Origin: Celeribacter sp. PS-C1
GTDB taxonomy: Bacteria; Pseudomonadota; Alphaproteobacteria; Rhodobacterales; Rhodobacteraceae
Assembly (NCBI RefSeq): GCF_019429625.1
Contig: NZ_JAHXRW010000010.1
Coordinates: 1 to 64,000, forward strand
DNA: 64,000 nucleotides
Direction: 5' to 3'
Position 1 is the stretch's first letter. Each line of letters begins with the position of its first letter. The notes under the pieces were generated by a model. The model worked only from the letters and a program-made list of their open reading frames with translations. It was not told the DNA's origin and ran no database searches. Position numbers and translations under genes: made by a program. Below, piece after piece: positions 60,392 to 64,000 of this stretch.

Positions 60392-62416
60392 TCATTCGGC
60401 GGCCAGAAGGCCGCGTCCTTTGAGCAGCGCCTCGACACCCGGCATCCGGCCCCGGAACGCAGTGTAGAGCGCCTCGGCATCTTCAGAACCGCCTTTCGAG
60501 AGGATGTTCTCCTCAAGCCGTTTTGCCATCGCCGGATCGAAGGGCGAGGTTTCCTCGAAGGCCTCGAAAGCGTCCGCATCCATCACTTCGGACCACATAT
60601 AGCTGTAATAGCCGGAACTGTAGCCATCGCCGGAAAACACATGCGCGAAATGCGGTGTCGCGTGGCGCATGGTGATGGCTTTCGGCATGCCAATTTTCGC
60701 CAGTGTCTCGGTCTGTGCCGCCATCGGGTCTTTCGGTGCGGGACCATCGTGAAAATCGAGGTCCACCAGGGCGGAGGCAACATATTCGACCGTGGCAAAG
60801 CCCTGATCATAGGTCTGCGCTGCAAGGAGGCGTTCCAGCATATCACGCGGCATCGGTTCGCCGGTTTTCGCATGGGTCGCAAACTCTTCGAGCACCTCAG
60901 GCACTTCGAGCCAGTGCTCATAAAGCTGGCTCGGCAGTTCAACGAAATCGCGCGCCACGGACGTGCCGGAAATCGACTCATATGTCACGTCAGAGAGCAT
61001 TTGATGCAGCGCATGACCGAACTCGTGGAAGAGCGTGCGCGCATCATCATAAGACAGCAAAGCCGCCTCGCCTTTCGACGGTTTGGCAAAATTGCACACG
61101 TTGAGGACGATGGGACGAATGTCAGCGTCGAGCTTTTGTTGGCTACGCATCGCAGTGCACCAAGCGCCCGAACGTTTCGAGCCACGCGCGAAATAATCGC
61201 CGATAAAGACTGCGATATGTTCGCCGTTCCGCGTCACATTCCATGCCCGTGCATCGGCGTGATAGACCTGCATATCGAGCGGCTCGAAGTCCAACCCGAA
61301 GAGACGATTGGCACAGGTGAACGACGCCTCGATCATCCGCTCAAGTTGCAGATACGGCTTAAGCTCCGCCTCATCGAGATCATGCTCCGCCTTGCGCCGG
61401 ATCGAGGAATAATAGCGCCAGTCCCAAGGCTCCAGATCGCCATTCACCCCATCCTCGGCCATCATCTCGGACAGGATCGCGGCATCTCGTTCGGCGGCCT
61501 CTTTCGCCGGGCCCCAAACCCGCATCAACAGATCACGCACATGCTCCGGCGTCTTGGCCATTTCGGTCTCAAGCTTGTAAGCCGCGAAGCTTTCATAGCC
61601 CAACAATTTGGCGCGCTCTTCGCGCAGCTCCAAAATCTCTTTCGCAATCTCACGGTTGTCATTGGCATTGCCATTCTCACCGCGCGCGGCCCAGGCACGG
61701 AACGCCTTTTCGCGCAGGTCTCGACGCGGCGAAAATTGTAGAAACGGCACAATAAGCGAGCGCGAAAGAGTCACAACAGGGCCTTGGGAGCCCTTTTCCT
61801 CTCCCGCCGAGCGCGCGGCGTCGATGACGAATTGTGGCAGGCCCTCAAGGTCCTCTTCCGCCAGCTCCATGAACCACTCCCGTTCATCGGCCAAAAGGTT
61901 CTGGGTGAACTGGGTGCCAAGCGTGGCCAGCCGCGATTTGATCGCCGCCATACGGTCTTTCTCCGCGCCTTCGAGTTTCGCACCTGAGCGCACAAAAGAG
62001 CGACGAGTCAGCATTAGCACACGCTGTTGTTCTTCGGTCAGTTCAAGGGCGTCGCGCCCCTGCCATAGCGTCTCGATCCGATTGAACAGCGCCTCATTGG
62101 CTGTGATTTCGGAACTATAAGCAGACAAAAGCGGCGACAGATCACGCATCAACCCATCGCGCACATCGTTGGTGTCAGCCCCAGCCATGCCGTAAAATGC
62201 ACCCAGCACTTTCGACAGCGTGGCATCCGCCTTTTCCAGCGCCTCAATGGTGTTGGCAAAGGTCGGCGCCTCGGGGTTCTCCGCGATGGACTTGATCGCC
62301 GCGCGCCCCTCTGCAAGCGCGGCATCGACCGCAGGTTTGACATCCGCGTCCGTCAAATCGGCGAAAGGCGGCAGGTGAAAGGGCGTATTCCACTCGGACA
62401 GGTAAGCGTTGGTCAT
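60392..62416 (-). CDS. M3 family oligopeptidase (Dcp/PrlC type)
   Basis: A 674-residue zinc metallopeptidase of the thimet oligopeptidase family. The zinc motif is TLFHEFGHALHQMLS, with the downstream Glu in SVARDFVELPSQLYEHW, and GYSSGYYSYMWSEVMDADAF near the C-terminus forms the substrate Tyr region. It degrades short peptides in the cytosol. The length fits dipeptidyl carboxypeptidase or oligopeptidase A; substrate range cannot be told apart here. Monocistronic; a GGAGACATGC site precedes the start. Confidence 0.95.
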   Translation of the reverse strand: MTNAYLSEWNTPFHLPPFADLTDADVKPAVDAALAEGRAAIKSIAENPEAPTFANTIEALEKADATLSKVLGAFYGMAGADTNDVRDGLMRDLSPLLSAYSSEITANEALFNRIETLWQGRDALELTEEQQRVLMLTRRSFVRSGAKLEGAEKDRMAAIKSRLATLGTQFTQNLLADEREWFMELAEEDLEGLPQFVIDAARSAGEEKGSQGPVVTLSRSLIVPFLQFSPRRDLREKAFRAWAARGENGNANDNREIAKEILELREERAKLLGYESFAAYKLETEMAKTPEHVRDLLMRVWGPAKEAAERDAAILSEMMAEDGVNGDLEPWDWRYYSSIRRKAEHDLDEAELKPYLQLERMIEASFTCANRLFGLDFEPLDMQVYHADARAWNVTRNGEHIAVFIGDYFARGSKRSGAWCTAMRSQQKLDADIRPIVLNVCNFAKPSKGEAALLSYDDARTLFHEFGHALHQMLSDVTYESISGTSVARDFVELPSQLYEHWLEVPEVLEEFATHAKTGEPMPRDMLERLLAAQTYDQGFATVEYVASALVDLDFHDGPAPKDPMAAQTETLAKIGMPKAITMRHATPHFAHVFSGDGYSSGYYSYMWSEVMDADAFEAFEETSPFDPAMAKRLEENILSKGGSEDAEALYTAFRGRMPGVEALLKGRGLLAAE

Positions 62417-62468
62417 GCATGTCTCCTTTGGCGCTCAAGCTAAGCCTCGAAAGCGGCAAGGAAAAGGG

Positions 62469-63506
62469 TCAGCCACCGCAAATCGGGCAGTCGGGCCGCT
62501 TTTTCACGGTAATGTTCCGCGTCTCGGCATAAAGCGCATCGTGAATGACCAAGCGGCCCATCAGCCCCTGCCCTGCACCGGTGATTTCTTTCACCGCTTC
62601 CATCGCCATCATGGTCCCCAAAACGCCTGGCAAAGGGGCCGCGACCCCGGCCTCGGCACAACTCGGCACCATGCCGTCAGCAGGGCTCTCAGGGAACACA
62701 CATTGATAACAAGGGCCATTTTCATGGGGTTTATAGGTGCTAATTTGACCTTCCCATTGGGTGATCGCCGCTGCGATCAGCGGCTTACGATGGATCACAC
62801 AGGCGCGGTTGACCAGATAACGCGTTTCAAAATTATCAGTCCCGTCGAGCACCAGATCGTACTCGGCCACCAACTCCATGGAGCCTTCGTCAAACGCCCG
62901 ATGATAGGGCCGCACTTCGATAAACGGGTTCTGCGCCCGCATGGCCTCTGCGGCGGAAAACACTTTCGGTACGCCCAATTGCGCATCCGTGTGAATCACC
63001 TGCCGTTGCAGGTTCGAGGCCTCGACCACATCCGGATCAATCACACCGATGACACCGACGCCCGAGGCCGCGAGATATTCCAGAACCGGCGCGCCAAGCC
63101 CCCCTGCGCCGATTACCAGAACCTTTGCCTCTTTCAGCTTTTTCTGCCCCGGCCCGCCGATTTCCCGCAGCAGGATATGGCGCATGTAGCGGTCCAGTTC
63201 GGCGGGGCGGAAGGTGCCTTCGCTTTGCTGCTCTGCTGTATGAGGCTCCGGCTGCGCCTTGTTGCGCAGCGCGGCAAGGCCCGCGCGGTAGGCGATGATG
63301 ATCACCGCCCCGAAACCGATCAAGAGCCATTCTCCCAAGGAGCCACCAAGGCCCACACGCAAAGCATGCCCTTCGGGCAGCATCAAAAGTACTATCGAAA
63401 CAGCGAGATACAGCACCCCGATCATCGCCCAGCGCGCCCGTGTCGGCGCGCCGGTCAACCAGCCGATGCCCCAAAGCACGGCGGCGATGATCAGGAAAAA
63501 TGTCAT
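62469..63506 (-). CDS. ThiF/MoeB-family adenylyltransferase with N-terminal membrane region
   Basis: A 345-residue protein. Residues 1-80 contain about three hydrophobic segments (for example [15 protein letters not shown] and [13 protein letters not shown]). Residues 95-345 are an E1-like ThiF/MoeB domain: [34 protein letters not shown] (ATP loop near 131), [22 protein letters not shown], and the zinc Cys pairs CYQC and CPICGG. It would adenylate the C-terminus of a ubiquitin-like sulfur carrier such as MoaD or ThiS. The membrane anchor is not part of standard MoeB or ThiF. Its start overlaps the dut stop by three bases. Confidence 0.9.
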   Translation of the reverse strand: MTFFLIIAAVLWGIGWLTGAPTRARWAMIGVLYLAVSIVLLMLPEGHALRVGLGGSLGEWLLIGFGAVIIIAYRAGLAALRNKAQPEPHTAEQQSEGTFRPAELDRYMRHILLREIGGPGQKKLKEAKVLVIGAGGLGAPVLEYLAASGVGVIGVIDPDVVEASNLQRQVIHTDAQLGVPKVFSAAEAMRAQNPFIEVRPYHRAFDEGSMELVAEYDLVLDGTDNFETRYLVNRACVIHRKPLIAAAITQWEGQISTYKPHENGPCYQCVFPESPADGMVPSCAEAGVAAPLPGVLGTMMAMEAVKEITGAGQGLMGRLVIHDALYAETRNITVKKRPDCPICGG

Positions 63507-63970
63507 GTGCGCCCGGTCGACCCAAACCCGCCCGCGCCACGCGCGGTGTCACTGAGACTATCGACCACACGGTAGGCAGCCTGCACCACAGGCGCGACGA
63601 TCATCTGACCGATGCGCTCGCCATGGGGGACGTGAAACGGTTCCTGCCCAAGGTTGATCAGAATGATGCCAACCGGGCCACGGTAATCCGCGTCAATTGT
63701 GCCCGGCGTATTGACCAGAGAAATTCCGTGCTTGAGCGCAAGACCCGAGCGCGGTCGGACCTGCACCTCATAGCCCGGCTCGATCTCCATCGCGAAGCCC
63801 GTGGGGATCAACGCCCGCGCGCCCGGTTCCAGAACGACACCTTGCTCGCGCATTTCCGGCGGAAAATTCGCGCGCACATCGCCCCCCGCCGCGTGCGCAG
63901 TTTCGTAAGACGGCAGTTTGATGTCGGTATCAGCTCCGTCGAGCCATTGGATTTTGATCTCTACGCTCAT
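63503..63970 (-). CDS. dut: dUTP diphosphatase
   Basis: A 155-residue trimeric dUTPase that hydrolyses dUTP to dUMP and keeps uracil out of DNA. Motifs in order: [11 protein letters not shown] (motif 1), [13 protein letters not shown] (2), [20 protein letters not shown] (3), [12 protein letters not shown] (4) and GAGGFGSTG (5). The C-terminal motif is complete. It is linked by overlap to the ThiF-like gene. The 30 bases upstream could hold the tail of another minus-strand gene (a frame ending KLNI then TAA), but this is too short to judge. Confidence 0.96.
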   Translation of the reverse strand: MSVEIKIQWLDGADTDIKLPSYETAHAAGGDVRANFPPEMREQGVVLEPGARALIPTGFAMEIEPGYEVQVRPRSGLALKHGISLVNTPGTIDADYRGPVGIILINLGQEPFHVPHGERIGQMIVAPVVQAAYRVVDSLSDTARGAGGFGSTGRT

Positions 63971-64000
63971 GTCTTTTCCGTGAATTAGATATTCAGTTTG

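Noticed and set aside
63971-64000. Tail of an upstream gene (for example coaBC) ending in KLNI
   Set aside because: Only 30 bases remain in the window; a stop codon in one frame is not evidence of a gene.

Overview
The window comes from a high-GC alphaproteobacterium, most likely a marine member of the Rhodobacteraceae (roseobacter group). The grounds are the hisS-hisZ-hisG order with short-form HisG, a class II NrdJ next to a DUF1489 gene, xdhABC followed by a BMP-type ABC transporter, dut beside a ThiF/MoeB-like gene, and an EcfG-type general-stress promoter. The genus cannot be fixed from this sequence alone. I found no rRNA, tRNA, CRISPR array, prophage or insertion sequence.

Region 1 (1-5.2 kb) is homogentisate (tyrosine/phenylalanine) catabolism. 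hmgA, fahA, an MBL-fold protein and the start of a 3-oxoacid CoA-transferase lie on the minus strand. maiA and a MarR regulator diverge from hmgA across a 137-bp spacer with several inverted repeats. Ring cleavage, isomerisation and hydrolysis give fumarate and acetoacetate, and the CoA-transferase would activate the acetoacetate.

Region 2 (5.2-29.3 kb) is the most unusual part: an accessory catabolic block, nearly all on the minus strand. It holds (a) GMC alcohol oxidase/dehydrogenase, a sugar-type periplasmic binding protein and aldehyde dehydrogenase; (b) two tandem IclR regulators; (c) a TRAP transporter (dctPQM) with a YqjM-class ene-reductase; (d) a six-gene operon of RbsC-like permease, binding protein, an RbsA-RbsC fusion, an SDR, a NemA-class ene-reductase and a SnoaL-like protein; (e) a tandem EthD protein; (f) a double-length IclR protein; (g) a third, stand-alone binding protein; (h) a second SDR. 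Related AT-rich partial palindromes (cores resembling TTTGCCAT-AAC and GCAAATTGA) precede six separate transcription units here, suggesting one IclR-controlled regulon. The enzymes fit stepwise alcohol, aldehyde, ketone and enone chemistry on an imported carbon source whose identity cannot be read from the sequence.

Region 3 (29.4-41.2 kb) is housekeeping: nrdJ, DUF1489, a secreted signal-peptidase-like protein lacking the catalytic Ser/Lys, hisG-hisZ-hisS, slyX, a lipoprotein, and dnaE (Pol III alpha).

Region 4 (41.4-50.8 kb) is a purine module: xdhA-xdhB-xdhC read directly into a BMP-family ABC importer, with stop/start overlaps at five consecutive junctions.

Region 5 (50.9-64 kb) is mixed: an AhpD-like protein, panC-panB, pirin, a CsbD/PNPOx stress pair under a good EcfG promoter match, a periplasmic ClpP-like protein, a D-2-hydroxyacid dehydrogenase, an SH3 protein followed by a capsule-type protein, a CDF metal transporter, an M3 oligopeptidase, a membrane-anchored ThiF-family enzyme, and dut.
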